DNA from: JANTGF01 sp963750735
GTDB lineage: Bacteria; Bacteroidota; Bacteroidia; Bacteroidales; VadinHA17
Direction: 5' to 3'
NCBI GenBank assembly: GCA_963750735.1
Contig: CAVVRY010000003.1
Coordinates: forward strand, 186,001-250,000
Length of the DNA: 64,000 nt
In this document: piece by piece, positions 53,449 through 63,095 of the stretch
Layout: every line of letters starts with the position of its first letter
Position numbering within the stretch: the stretch's first letter is position 1
Program-made: the position numbers and the translations under genes
The notes under the pieces: model-generated
The model's input: only the letters and a program-made list of their open reading frames with translations
Told to the model about the DNA's origin: nothing
Databases searched by the model: none

Positions 53449-54738
53449 TTACTTCTTCGGCTTAAACAATTCTTCTCTCGTTACCACCTCAACCAGGGTA
53501 CTATCTCCAAGTTTTTTTGATATTGCACTATATGGTGCAACAATTACTTTATCATCTTCAGTAATACCTGAAATAATTTCAATGTAATTATTGTCCTGAA
53601 TTCCGGTTTCAACTTCAATCTTTAATGCTCTGGTATCATTATCCGTCAATTTGAAGATCAGTTCCTTTATTTTTTCTTTCTGACCTGAAACAGGTTCTTC
53701 ACCCTCTTTTCCAATTCCTCCAAGTGTATCTGCGCGTGTTGTAACCGCCTGGATTGGAATGGAAAGGACATCATTCCTCACTTCTGTTTGAATATCAACG
53801 GTAGCAGACATACCTGGCCTGAATGGAAATGGATTTGAAGGATTCACTAAATGACTGTAGGACTCACCCAGTAATAGAATCTTAACATTAAAGCTGGTAA
53901 CCTGGTCAACTGATACACCTGTAGTTGTTGCTGAATTGGCTATTTCAGTAACCACTCCTTTAAAATCATGATCCATATAAGCGTCGACCTCAATTATTGC
54001 AGTATCCCACAAGCTCACCCTTACAATATCGTTTTCATTTACCTCTACAACAACCTCCATCCTATTTAGGTCAGCTATGCGCATCATTTCAGTACCTGAC
54101 ATCAAAGATGTTCCTACTACCCTTTCTCCCTGTTCAATGGTTAAACCATATATCGTGCCATCAATGGGTGCATACAGGGTTGTTTTAATGAGGTTTTCAT
54201 CTGCTTCATTTAGTGTAGCCTGAGAGCTGTTCACAGATGCTCTTGCAGCTGCAACATCTGCTGCAGCCATTGTATAGGTTGCTTCTGCCTGTTCATATTC
54301 AGATTCTGAAATAGTTTTCTGCTCCCACAATTGTTTACTACGACGATAAGATAGTTCTGCCTGCTTATAATTCGCTTCTGTCTGATTAAGTCTTGCCTTT
54401 GATGAATTCAAGGAGGCCTGTGCTCGATCCCTGGCTGACTTATATATATCGGGTTGGATTTTTGCCAGAAGCATTCCTGCGCCCACATCCTGTCCCTCTT
54501 TTACGTACAATTCAACAATCTCGCCTGATACGTCAGGAGTGATTTTAACTTCTTTCTCAGGATGAATTTTACCATTTCCATTGATGGTTTCTACTATAGT
54601 CCTGTTTTTCCCATTTTCAACAACAACCTGGAAGGTTTCAGCTTTGCCAAACCAGCCCTTTTTCTTTCCAATTACAGCCAGAATAATTAATAGGACAGCA
54701 ATAACTGCAACGACTCTTAAAATTTTATTCGCTTTCAT
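53449..54738 (-). CDS. Membrane-fusion protein (HlyD/MacA-like) of an efflux system
   Basis: A 429-aa periplasmic adaptor with an N-terminal membrane anchor (VVAVIAVLLIILAVIG), a lipoyl-like motif split around a long coiled coil (VKITPDVSGEIVELYVKEGQDVGAGMLLAKI; TLYAPIDGTIYGLTIEQGERVVGTS), and beta-barrel and proximal domains (PFRPGMSATVDIQTEVRNDVLSIPIQAVTTR). It couples an inner-membrane pump to TolC. TolC is immediately upstream; the pump (MacB-like ABC or RND) is not in this neighbourhood. Confidence 0.85.
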   Translation of the reverse strand: MKANKILRVVAVIAVLLIILAVIGKKKGWFGKAETFQVVVENGKNRTIVETINGNGKIHPEKEVKITPDVSGEIVELYVKEGQDVGAGMLLAKIQPDIYKSARDRAQASLNSSKARLNQTEANYKQAELSYRRSKQLWEQKTISESEYEQAEATYTMAAADVAAARASVNSSQATLNEADENLIKTTLYAPIDGTIYGLTIEQGERVVGTSLMSGTEMMRIADLNRMEVVVEVNENDIVRVSLWDTAIIEVDAYMDHDFKGVVTEIANSATTTGVSVDQVTSFNVKILLLGESYSHLVNPSNPFPFRPGMSATVDIQTEVRNDVLSIPIQAVTTRADTLGGIGKEGEEPVSGQKEKIKELIFKLTDNDTRALKIEVETGIQDNNYIEIISGITEDDKVIVAPYSAISKKLGDSTLVEVVTREELFKPKK

Positions 54739-54757
54739 TTTTTAATAACAATTATAA

Positions 54758-56146
54758 TTACAAAACTATAGGATTTCCTCTGTAAAATTCTAAAACATTT
54801 AACATGAAAATATACTCATATTTTGCCTGCAATAGCTCCGACTGAGCCTGGGTTAACTGATTTTTGGTAGTGTTGTAATCCACAGAATTCACCAGACCAA
54901 CATTATATTTTTGCTCAACATATCGAAAAGATTCTATCATTGAAGTCACAGCTTTTTCGCTTGCACGGTATTTTTTAACAGCAGCTAGAGCATCGGCATG
55001 TGCCTGTTGAATTTCTTTATAAAGCATAAGCCTGGTATTCTTCAACTCGTACTGGTAATTCTCTATATTCAATTTGGAGTTATTAACATTGGTATTCACC
55101 ATCCAGCCATTAAATATTGGAATTGAAAGGCCTAATCCAATGCCCCAATTCTGATTGTCTTTAAGTTGATCACCGTATGGATAATATTCCTCAATAATGT
55201 TTCCACCACCATCAATACTTAATTTCGACCTTGTATCAGAATATAGAGTTCCATAATTTCCACCCATAGAAATTCTTGGTGACCTTGCGCCTTTTGCAAT
55301 TTTTAATGCATATTCAGAACTTTTCAGCCTGTATTCTGCGCCCCTTATCTCTGGCCGACCTCTAAGGGCATCACTAAATACCAGATCAACAGGAGGTATA
55401 ACATAGTTTTCATTAAATAGACTTTCCAGGTCAGGTACTTCTACTTCAAAACCGCCAACAGAATCAAGATCCAACATTTGAGTTAAATTCAAATAGGAAA
55501 TATCAAGCATATTCTGAACGCTAACCACCTGCATTTCCTCACGTGAGGCCTGAGCGGATATTTCAAAAAGATTCCCTTCAGGAACACTGCCGGCATCAAC
55601 AAGCTTACCAGTTCTTTCAACCTGTAATTCTGAAACTGCAAGCTGATTCACCGCTACCTCAAATAATTCCTTGTTAAGTAATATTTGAAGATAAGCCAAA
55701 GCAATATTTACTGAAATATCATTTTTCAACCTTTCAACGTCTTCATGACTGGCCATCAGTGTATACTTGTTTTGCTTCACCGTATTCAACATTTGAAGAC
55801 CCTGAAATAATGTAACATTTGAACTAAGGGTTAAATTTTGTGAATTCTGATCCTGGTTTGTATACCTATATGTTGATTGGTCAAGTACGCGCCCGGAGGC
55901 ATAATTATAGTTTGTGTTGAAATTTAAATTTGGCGCCATATCAATTTTTGATTGCTTAAGCGTATTTTCGTTGAAGGCCGTATTCAATTGCTGCTGCTTA
56001 ACCTGGATATTGTGGTCATGCGCATAGAATACACAGTCCTCAAGCGACCAAACCTTTTTTTCCTGGCCATTAAGAGAATTAAATCCAGTTAATATAAAAA
56101 CGAGGCTTCCAATTAAAAGTAGTTTTATTCCTTTCATTGTATACAA
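54758..56146 (-). CDS. TolC-family outer-membrane efflux protein
   Basis: A 462-aa protein with a signal peptide (GIKLLLIGSLVFILTGFNSLNGQ) and two outer-membrane efflux repeats (WSLEDCVFYAHDHNIQVKQQQLN; ALRGRPEIRGAEYRLKSSEYALKIAKGARSPRISMGGNYG; YRASEKAVTSMIESFRYVEQKYNVGLVNSVDYNTTKNQL). Either ATG 56146 or ATG 56137 may start it. A -7-like TATCTTTA lies 14 bp before. It heads a run with the MFP gene 19 bp later. Distinct from the lipoprotein NodT-type factor at 43992. Confidence 0.88.
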   Translation of the reverse strand: MYTMKGIKLLLIGSLVFILTGFNSLNGQEKKVWSLEDCVFYAHDHNIQVKQQQLNTAFNENTLKQSKIDMAPNLNFNTNYNYASGRVLDQSTYRYTNQDQNSQNLTLSSNVTLFQGLQMLNTVKQNKYTLMASHEDVERLKNDISVNIALAYLQILLNKELFEVAVNQLAVSELQVERTGKLVDAGSVPEGNLFEISAQASREEMQVVSVQNMLDISYLNLTQMLDLDSVGGFEVEVPDLESLFNENYVIPPVDLVFSDALRGRPEIRGAEYRLKSSEYALKIAKGARSPRISMGGNYGTLYSDTRSKLSIDGGGNIIEEYYPYGDQLKDNQNWGIGLGLSIPIFNGWMVNTNVNNSKLNIENYQYELKNTRLMLYKEIQQAHADALAAVKKYRASEKAVTSMIESFRYVEQKYNVGLVNSVDYNTTKNQLTQAQSELLQAKYEYIFMLNVLEFYRGNPIVL

Positions 56147-56159
56147 AATTTTTGGAGCA

Positions 56160-56167
56160 TAAAGATA
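56160..56167 (-). promoter_or_regulatory. Candidate -7 element for the TolC-MFP run
   Basis: Minus-strand TATCTTTA, 7 of 8 to TAnnTTTG, just before the TolC start. The same octamer precedes the aldolase gene at 63034. Confidence 0.35.
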
Positions 56168-56521
56168 AGTATTTCAGGAACTTTATAACATTAAATTTAC
56201 ATGATCTTTTTCAGCATTGTTAACTTTAAAACAATATACCATCAAATTCCTCAAACAAATATGAATCATCTCCTATTGAATTCAGCCATATGAAAGCAAT
56301 AGGACTCGATTTAACAAGCTTTTAATCAGCTCATTACCTTGGCAAGCTAATTTGCCAGATATTGTTAGAAATGTAAATCAGGACTTGTATTGTATTCAAG
56401 TTACCCTAATTTACCCTTAGGGGAATTATAAAGAGGGGTTAAAATGTAAATGTAATACTTTCTTTAAAAAATCAAAGAATATTTCACTTATTAACCCCGA
56501 ACTTAAAATTTGAATACAATT
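56168..56521. other. Divergent intergenic region without a supported gene
   Basis: About 350 bp between TolC (-) and the YgjP-like gene (+). Low in G/C, no open frame, repeat or hairpin of note. It presumably carries both promoters. Confidence 0.5.
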
Positions 56522-57304
56522 ATGGTAGAAACATTTATCTTTACACGATTATTGGAGGTCAAAGCCAGCAGATTACTTCTCAAAATAAACATAAAATTGA
56601 AGCAGCATTTTATTAAAGATATTGGTGATATAACTATTCGAAAGAGCCAAAAGGCCAGGAGATTAACTATTCGAATAAAATCTGCTGATAATATTGAAGT
56701 TGTTCTACCAAGCTGGGTCCCATATCAAACCGGAATTGGTTTTGCCAACAGGAAAAAAAACTGGATTATTAAGCATATTAATAAGAATAATTCTTTGGTC
56801 AAAAAATCCATTTTTGATGAACAGAGTAAATTTAAAACAAGATGGCATGAGCTTCTTATTTCATGTGAAGATCGGGAAAACATAAATATCCATATCAATA
56901 GTTCTACTGTTAAAGTTAGTTATCCATCAAGCCTGACTGCCCATAATCAGAAAGTACAGGAGGCTGTTCGATACGGAATTATTGAGACACTCCGCATAGA
57001 AGCAAAAGAATATCTTCCAGATAGAATCAAAACACTCGCTGAAAAGTTTGGGTTTCGATACAACAAACTCTATTTCAAAAATCAAAGGACTCTATGGGGA
57101 AGCTGCTCCTCTAAAAACAACATTAATATCAATGTTCATGTAATGAGACTTCCCCAGCATTTGCTTGATTATATATTGATTCACGAGCTGGCACATACTG
57201 TTCAGAAAAATCACGGAAAAGATTTCTGGAATTTGGTTGATCAATGTGTTGGAAGTGGGAAATTGCTGGCCAGGGAGCTAAAAGGATACTCAATACACCT
57301 TTAA
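56522..57304 (+). CDS. YgjP-like (M48/DUF45) metal-dependent hydrolase
   Basis: About 260 aa from ATG 56522 (MVETFIF); an in-frame TTG at 56510 is less likely. It has the WGSCSSKNNININVHVMRLPQHLLDYILIHELAHTVQKNHGKDFW signature, with the zinc motif HELAH near residue 221 and the downstream His in NHGKDFW. Related YgjP proteins are soluble, small zinc proteases. The N-terminal half is the usual beta-rich DUF45 region (IRKSQKARRLTIRIKSADNIEVVLP). Single gene. Confidence 0.88.
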   Translation: MVETFIFTRLLEVKASRLLLKINIKLKQHFIKDIGDITIRKSQKARRLTIRIKSADNIEVVLPSWVPYQTGIGFANRKKNWIIKHINKNNSLVKKSIFDEQSKFKTRWHELLISCEDRENINIHINSSTVKVSYPSSLTAHNQKVQEAVRYGIIETLRIEAKEYLPDRIKTLAEKFGFRYNKLYFKNQRTLWGSCSSKNNININVHVMRLPQHLLDYILIHELAHTVQKNHGKDFWNLVDQCVGSGKLLARELKGYSIHL

Positions 57305-57384
57305 CAATCCCCTTTCAAAAAAACTGTAGTAACTATTGATGTCTCAGATACGTAACTCTAAGTAAATAAGATATTCAACTTTCA

Positions 57385-58719
57385 GTGAGATTTATAATAA
57401 TTCAAATAGCATTAATATTTATACTTGAACCTGGATTCAGTCAGCTTGATCAAACCTTCAGACCCTACCTGGAAACTGACACCATTTTAAATCCCTTCCC
57501 GGAAATCAATTCGCTTAAATCCTACTCAAACAAAGGGCAACTTGATTCAATATATTACCTCGATTGGATTACCGCATCACTAGATTGGGAGAGAAAAACA
57601 AGCAGTGTAAAATATTATAATGAAAATGGTTACCTGGATATCGTATTTTTTAGAGTTTGGAATAGCTCTTCAAACTCATGGAAGGACCAGCAGAAAATGC
57701 TTAGAACTTATACTGCCCAAAACCTGATATCAGATGAAACCTTGTTGGTATGGGATGACGGATCAGAATCCTGGTTGAATTACTCAAAAACGGAGTATTT
57801 TTATACAGTAAACCAGGTGCTGGATTACTATATCCAAAAAGAATGGAATTCAGCTAATCAATCCTGGGAAGAAATAACTAAATACTCATATAATTTTGAT
57901 AATGAAGGTAATTGGACCCTTTATCTAAGGCAAGACTGGAATACCGACAGTCTAAAATGGATCAACAATTATCAATTTATTTATGCATACGAAGGAGAGA
58001 AAAAGGTAAAACAGCTTCGACAAAATTGGTCAACAGCAGATAATGCCTGGATCAATAATCATCAATTAAGTCTTGGCTATAATACAGCCGGCAATTTAGT
58101 ACTTGAGCTGGGAGAAGTATGGAATATTGGAGGCATGCAATGGGATTCAAACTCCATTATTGGATATACCTATAATCTGGATAATAAAGTCACTGAAAAA
58201 CGATACAAAACATGGAAACAACCTGAATGGCACGACGCTGTAAAGTACACATATGGTTATGATGACTCAATGAACAATACTGAAATAGTTTATTATATCT
58301 GGAATAGCTCTTCACTTAACTGGGAACAAAATACCCAATACCTGTTTGATTATAATGAATACAATGATCTCATTACTGAAACCTGGAAGATTTGGAATGA
58401 GTCATCGGTAAGCTGGGAAAATGACTATAAAATAAGATACTTCATTGATTATTCTGTTTCAGCAATTGAACTATTTGATACCAAGGGTATTTTTGTTTTC
58501 CCCAATCCGTTTTCAGAATATTTAAGTATTGAAATACAACAAGAATTCAAATTAAACTACTCGGTGGTAATAATCGATATGGAAGGGAAAATTTTATACT
58601 CAAATAGCAATTTGAGTAATTCCATACAATTGAATGATGTTGAAATCCAACCCGGATTATACATTTTACTCATTTCTGATGGAAATTGGATCGAAAAGAG
58701 GAAGATTCTCAAGCAATAA
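57385..58719 (+). CDS. Secreted repeat protein with T9SS sorting tail
   Basis: A 444-aa protein with GTG start and a signal peptide (IIIQIALIFILEPGFSQ). Residues about 35-350 hold some eight repeats of ~40 aa built on WN-x5-W and YxYDxxGN-like lines (YSYNFDNEGNW, YTYNLDNKVTE, YGYDDSMNNTE), reminiscent of YD repeats. The last 75 residues are a T9SS tail (FVFPNPFSEYLSIEIQQEFKLNYSVVIIDMEGKILYS...PGLYILLISDGNWIEKRKILK). It is exported to the cell surface or medium. Function not known. Confidence 0.78.
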   Translation: MRFIIIQIALIFILEPGFSQLDQTFRPYLETDTILNPFPEINSLKSYSNKGQLDSIYYLDWITASLDWERKTSSVKYYNENGYLDIVFFRVWNSSSNSWKDQQKMLRTYTAQNLISDETLLVWDDGSESWLNYSKTEYFYTVNQVLDYYIQKEWNSANQSWEEITKYSYNFDNEGNWTLYLRQDWNTDSLKWINNYQFIYAYEGEKKVKQLRQNWSTADNAWINNHQLSLGYNTAGNLVLELGEVWNIGGMQWDSNSIIGYTYNLDNKVTEKRYKTWKQPEWHDAVKYTYGYDDSMNNTEIVYYIWNSSSLNWEQNTQYLFDYNEYNDLITETWKIWNESSVSWENDYKIRYFIDYSVSAIELFDTKGIFVFPNPFSEYLSIEIQQEFKLNYSVVIIDMEGKILYSNSNLSNSIQLNDVEIQPGLYILLISDGNWIEKRKILKQ

Positions 58720-58917
58720 AATTCTCTTTTTCAGATCATAAAAGCCAAAAATCCTCCTATTAAACTCCATTTATAAAAAAAGTACAATAAAAAATCATTC
58801 TTAATAGTTTTGTCGCAAACGTTTGAAACAACTCCTACAGAAAAACTCCATTCTAAAAACACCGGATTTACCCGTCTATAAAGGGAAAAGAAGTTTTTCA
58901 GCCAAATAGTTTATAGT

Positions 58918-58925
58918 TATATTTG
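58918..58925 (+). promoter_or_regulatory. Candidate -7 element for the MFS-GH65 genes
   Basis: TATATTTG, full consensus match, 49 bp before ATG 58974. It overlaps the TTG that a longer frame would start from, so the later ATG is used. Confidence 0.45.
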
Positions 58926-58973
58926 AATAAAGATATTCATGCGGTAAATCTATTAACAAACTCCAATTTTAAA

Positions 58974-60483
58974 ATGAAAATGAAACCCAGATTAAGTTTC
59001 TGGCAAATCTGGAATATGAGTTTCGGATTTTTAGGAATCCAGTTTGGATTTGCACTTCAAAATGCCAATGTAAGTCGAATTTTTGAATCACTGGGAGCAA
59101 AGGTTGAAAATATTCCCATTTTGTGGATAGCAGCTCCTGTAACTGGTTTAATTATTCAGCCTATTATAGGCCATATGAGCGATAATACCTGGAACAGGCT
59201 TGGTCGACGGAGACCTTTCTTCCTTATCGGGGCCATTTTAGCCTCCATTGCATTATTTATCATGCCCAACTCACCCACATTGTGGATAGCTGCAGGAATG
59301 CTCTGGATTATGGATGCTTCTATTAATGTCTCCATGGAGCCTTTCCGGGCGTTTGTAGGAGATATGTTATCCTCAGAGCAAAGAACCAGAGGGTTTGCCA
59401 TGCAAAGTTTCTTTATTGGTACAGGTGCGGTAATTGCCTCAGCCCTGCCCTATATAATGACAAACTGGTTTGGCGTTTCAACCACTCCACTCGAAGGGGA
59501 TGCCATACCACCAAATGTGAAGCTATCATTCTATATAGGTGGAACTGTTTTTCTACTGGCAGTTCTCTGGACAATCATCAGAACTAAGGAATACTCTCCG
59601 CAAGAGCTTGCTGAATTTGAAGAGAGTGCAAAGGCAGCCGATGGACTTGATCCCCAGAGACAGGAGACATCTGTTAAGGAGCCTAACTTCATCAAAAACG
59701 GAATTTATTGGCTGATTGGGGGTCTTATACTAAGCCTGATCTTTTACTGGATGTCTGCCGTAGGAGAGTTATATATACTTTCTTTCGGACTAATTGCTTT
59801 TGGATTGTTACAATTGATAACCAGTTCTGTTCGATCTTCCGGTAAAGGGAAAAGTGGGCTGGTTGAGGTAATGACTGATCTTTTTAACATGCCCAAAACA
59901 ATGATGCAACTGGCTATTGTCCAGTTTTTCTCCTGGTTTGCTCTGTTCGCAATGTGGATTTATACAACCTCTGCTGTTACAAGTCATATTTATGGCACCA
60001 CTGATACCACCTCAGAGCTTATATAACGAAGGAGCCAACTGGGTAGGACTATTATTTGCAGTTTACAATGGTTTTGCTGCATTGGTTGCATTTCTACTTC
60101 CGGTTCTGGCAAAATATACAAACCGCCGTATTACCCATATGATAAGTCTCATTGCAGGAGGTATTGGCCTTTTGTCTATTTATTTCATACAAGATCCGAA
60201 ACTATTAATCATTCCTATGGTTGGTATAGGAATTGCCTGGGCCAGTATACTCGCTATGCCCTATGCTATATTAACCGGATCTCTTCCCGGAAATAAAATG
60301 GGTACCTATATGGGAATCTTCAATTTCTTTATTGTCATTCCCCAAATTATGGCCGCCAGTATACTCGGGTTTTTTGTAACGCACCTCTACAATGGGCAAA
60401 CAATTTTTGCCTTAATAACCGGTGGAGTTTCAATGGTAATCGCTGCTATACTTGTCCTCTTTGTAAACGATGTAGATGAATAG
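58974..60483 (+). pseudogene. MFS sugar transporter (SLC45/GPH-like), one frame break
   Basis: About 500-aa carrier with 12 spans. It has the family N-terminus LSFWQIWNMSFGFLGIQFGFALQNANVSRIFESLGA and the loop-2 motif GHMSDNTWNRLGRRRPFFLIGA. A frame break near 60012 (GAGCTTATATAACG; dropping one T restores SELYNEGANWVGLLFAVYN) separates the last four spans. Relatives of this type import maltose or other disaccharides. The GH65 phosphorylase begins 67 bp later, so uptake and phosphorolysis are coupled. A single repairable break suggests error as much as decay. Confidence 0.82.
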
Positions 60484-60550
60484 TATTTCGAAAGCTGATC
60501 CATGAAGTATTCATGAATAAACAACAAGATTCACAAAAAAGACATTATAT

Positions 60551-62863
60551 ATGAGTCCGGATTTACTATACAATGAATGGTTGATTATTGAAGAAAGTTT
60601 TATCCCGGAAAACAACAGAGCTTCCGAAAGCATCTTCTCTATTGGTAACGGAAAAATGGGCCAACGCGCAAATTTTGAAGAGTCTTACAGTGGTGACTCT
60701 CTTCAGGGAAACTACATAGCCGGGGTTTATTACCCCGATAAAACCAGAGTCGGTTGGTGGAAAAACGGCTATCCAGAATATTTTGCCAAAGTACTGAACT
60801 CAGCCAACTGGATTGGTATCAATATAAAAATCAACAAGCAGGAGTTGGATCTTTCCAGGTGTGTGGTTCATGATTTCAAAAGGATATTGAATATGAAAGA
60901 AGGTTACCTGGAAAGAACCTTCAAAGCAGAATTAGAAAATGGGAATATAATTGAGGTGGAAAGTAAAAGATTCCTGAGTATTGTTGATACCCGTATTGGT
61001 GCCATCCGATATTCAGTTAAGGCAGTTAATTTCAGTGGAGAACTTGAAATGACGCCCTATATCGATCTGGATATTAGCAATGAAGATTCAAATTATGGGG
61101 AAAAGTTCTGGGAAGAAGAGTCTAAATCGGTTTTAGATGGTGAAGGATACATACTAGGAAAAACAAAAAAACTTGATTTCTTCGTTTGCAGCGGAATGAA
61201 ATTCGACATTGAAAAGAATGGCATTCCTGTTACTTGTAACTATACCAAAATTGAGGATCAGAAATTCATAGCCAATACCTGCGAAATAGATCTTAAAGAA
61301 CATGATACTGTTGCTATTTTTAAATATGCTGCCAACCTATCTTCCCTGGATTATCCAGTGGATGATCTAATGGAAGAAACAATCAAGGCGGTTCGAAATG
61401 CACAAAAATTGGGATTCACCCAATTGATGCAGGAACACGCTGCTGCCTGGGTTAAAAAATGGGAAGAAAGTGATATTGAGATAACAGGAGATGTCTCCGC
61501 ACAGCAAGCGATTAGGTTTAATATTTTCCAATTGAATCAAACTTACACCGGTGAAGATGAAAGGCTAAATATCGGACCGAAAGGTTTTACCGGAGAAAAA
61601 TATGGAGGAAGTACCTATTGGGATACTGAAGCCTATGCCCTTCCATTCTATTTAAGTACGGCCAATCAAAATGTGTCCAGGAATTTGTTGCTTTACAGGT
61701 ATAAGCATCTTGAAAAAGCAATTGAGAATGCTGAAAAGCTCGGCTTTACAGGTGGAGCAGCTCTATATCCGATGGTTACAATGAATGGTGAAGAATGTCA
61801 CAATGAATGGGAAATTACTTTCGAAGAAATTCATAGAAACGGGGCAATAGCTTATGCTATTTACAACTATATCCGGCATACTGGTGATGAAGGCTATCTT
61901 GCAGATTATGGGCTGGAAGTTTTAATAGCTATTTCAAGATTTTGGAGCCAGCGAGCAACTTTATCACCAGCAAAAGAAAAGTATATGATTCTGGGCGTGA
62001 CTGGTCCCAATGAATATGAGAATAATGTAAATAACAATTGGTATACCAATACCATTGCTTCCTGGACACTTGAATATTGTCTCGAAAGTTTGAAAAGAGT
62101 TGAGGCCTCAAGTCCTGAAAAATTCAAAAAACTAGTCAGAAAGATAGATTTAGATATGGTGAAGGAACCTGAAAAATGGAGTCTCATTATTAAGAATATG
62201 TATTTCCCTGTTCTCGAAAAAGAAGGTCTTTTCCTCCAGCAGGATGGCTACCTGGATAAGGAAGATTTAAAAGCAAAAGATATCAATCCTGAGGAAAGGC
62301 CAATAAACCAAAACTGGTCCTGGGACAGAATCCTTCGCTCACCTTTTATAAAGCAGGCAGATGTGCTGCAGGGAATTTATTTATTTGAAGAACGATATGA
62401 TCTCGATACCATAAAAAGGAACTTCAATTATTACGAATCCCGAACTGTACATGAGTCTTCACTATCAGCCTGTATCCATTCCATTTTAGCCACAAAAATA
62501 AAGGATATTCCAACTGCCTATGAGATGTACCTGCGAACTGCCCGTCTTGACCTTGACGATTATAATAATGAGGTTGATGAGGGCTTACATATTACAAGTA
62601 TGGCTGGAACATGGCTGGCTATTGTTGAAGGATTTGGAGGAATGAGGATAAAAAATGGAGTTGTATGCATTGATCCGGCAATACCCGATAAGTGGAACTC
62701 TTTCTCGTTTAACATCCGGTTTCGGGGCAACCTTTTAAACTTCCAGATAAGCCAAAAGGGCACCACGGTATTCAATAAACAAGGTGGAGAAATATCTGTA
62801 ATCATTGGTGAAAATAAATTCCTGATTGATAAGGGAGCTGAATTATTACTGGAAGGGATTTAA
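60551..62863 (+). CDS. Glycoside hydrolase family 65 phosphorylase (maltose phosphorylase type)
   Basis: A 770-aa cytoplasmic enzyme that splits an alpha-glucoside with phosphate to beta-glucose 1-phosphate. Full GH65 layout: N-terminal beta-sandwich, linker, (alpha/alpha)6 barrel, C-terminal jelly roll. The general acid is Glu488 in GVTGPNEYENNVNNNWYTN, matching the known catalytic Glu. The substrate loop GGSTYWDTEAYALPFY is present. Maltose is the commonest substrate for such sequences; trehalose or kojibiose types cannot be excluded. Clustered with the sugar transporter and followed by a separately promoted aldolase. Confidence 0.9.
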   Translation: MSPDLLYNEWLIIEESFIPENNRASESIFSIGNGKMGQRANFEESYSGDSLQGNYIAGVYYPDKTRVGWWKNGYPEYFAKVLNSANWIGINIKINKQELDLSRCVVHDFKRILNMKEGYLERTFKAELENGNIIEVESKRFLSIVDTRIGAIRYSVKAVNFSGELEMTPYIDLDISNEDSNYGEKFWEEESKSVLDGEGYILGKTKKLDFFVCSGMKFDIEKNGIPVTCNYTKIEDQKFIANTCEIDLKEHDTVAIFKYAANLSSLDYPVDDLMEETIKAVRNAQKLGFTQLMQEHAAAWVKKWEESDIEITGDVSAQQAIRFNIFQLNQTYTGEDERLNIGPKGFTGEKYGGSTYWDTEAYALPFYLSTANQNVSRNLLLYRYKHLEKAIENAEKLGFTGGAALYPMVTMNGEECHNEWEITFEEIHRNGAIAYAIYNYIRHTGDEGYLADYGLEVLIAISRFWSQRATLSPAKEKYMILGVTGPNEYENNVNNNWYTNTIASWTLEYCLESLKRVEASSPEKFKKLVRKIDLDMVKEPEKWSLIIKNMYFPVLEKEGLFLQQDGYLDKEDLKAKDINPEERPINQNWSWDRILRSPFIKQADVLQGIYLFEERYDLDTIKRNFNYYESRTVHESSLSACIHSILATKIKDIPTAYEMYLRTARLDLDDYNNEVDEGLHITSMAGTWLAIVEGFGGMRIKNGVVCIDPAIPDKWNSFSFNIRFRGNLLNFQISQKGTTVFNKQGGEISVIIGENKFLIDKGAELLLEGI

Positions 62864-63033
62864 CCAATCTTTAGCTTGTGGAATTTATTCTGTTTCAGAT
62901 TTGCAAATAGTCTGTAAATGTGAAAATTATACTTTGTTTCATTTTGTTTCTTCAGGCCTACACTTTTATTTGTTTCAAACAAAATTGTTAATGAATTTAT
63001 GTTTAAAAGATACATGTTCGTTTCAATTTATAT

Positions 63034-63041
63034 TATCTTTA
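63034..63041 (+). promoter_or_regulatory. Candidate -7 element for the aldolase gene
   Basis: TATCTTTA, 7 of 8 to TAnnTTTG, about 55 bp before the aldolase ATG; the same octamer precedes TolC. Confidence 0.3.
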
Positions 63042-63095
63042 TGCGCCTAAAGTAGTTTACAAATTCATTCAATTAATCAATAAAAAATTATTCTT

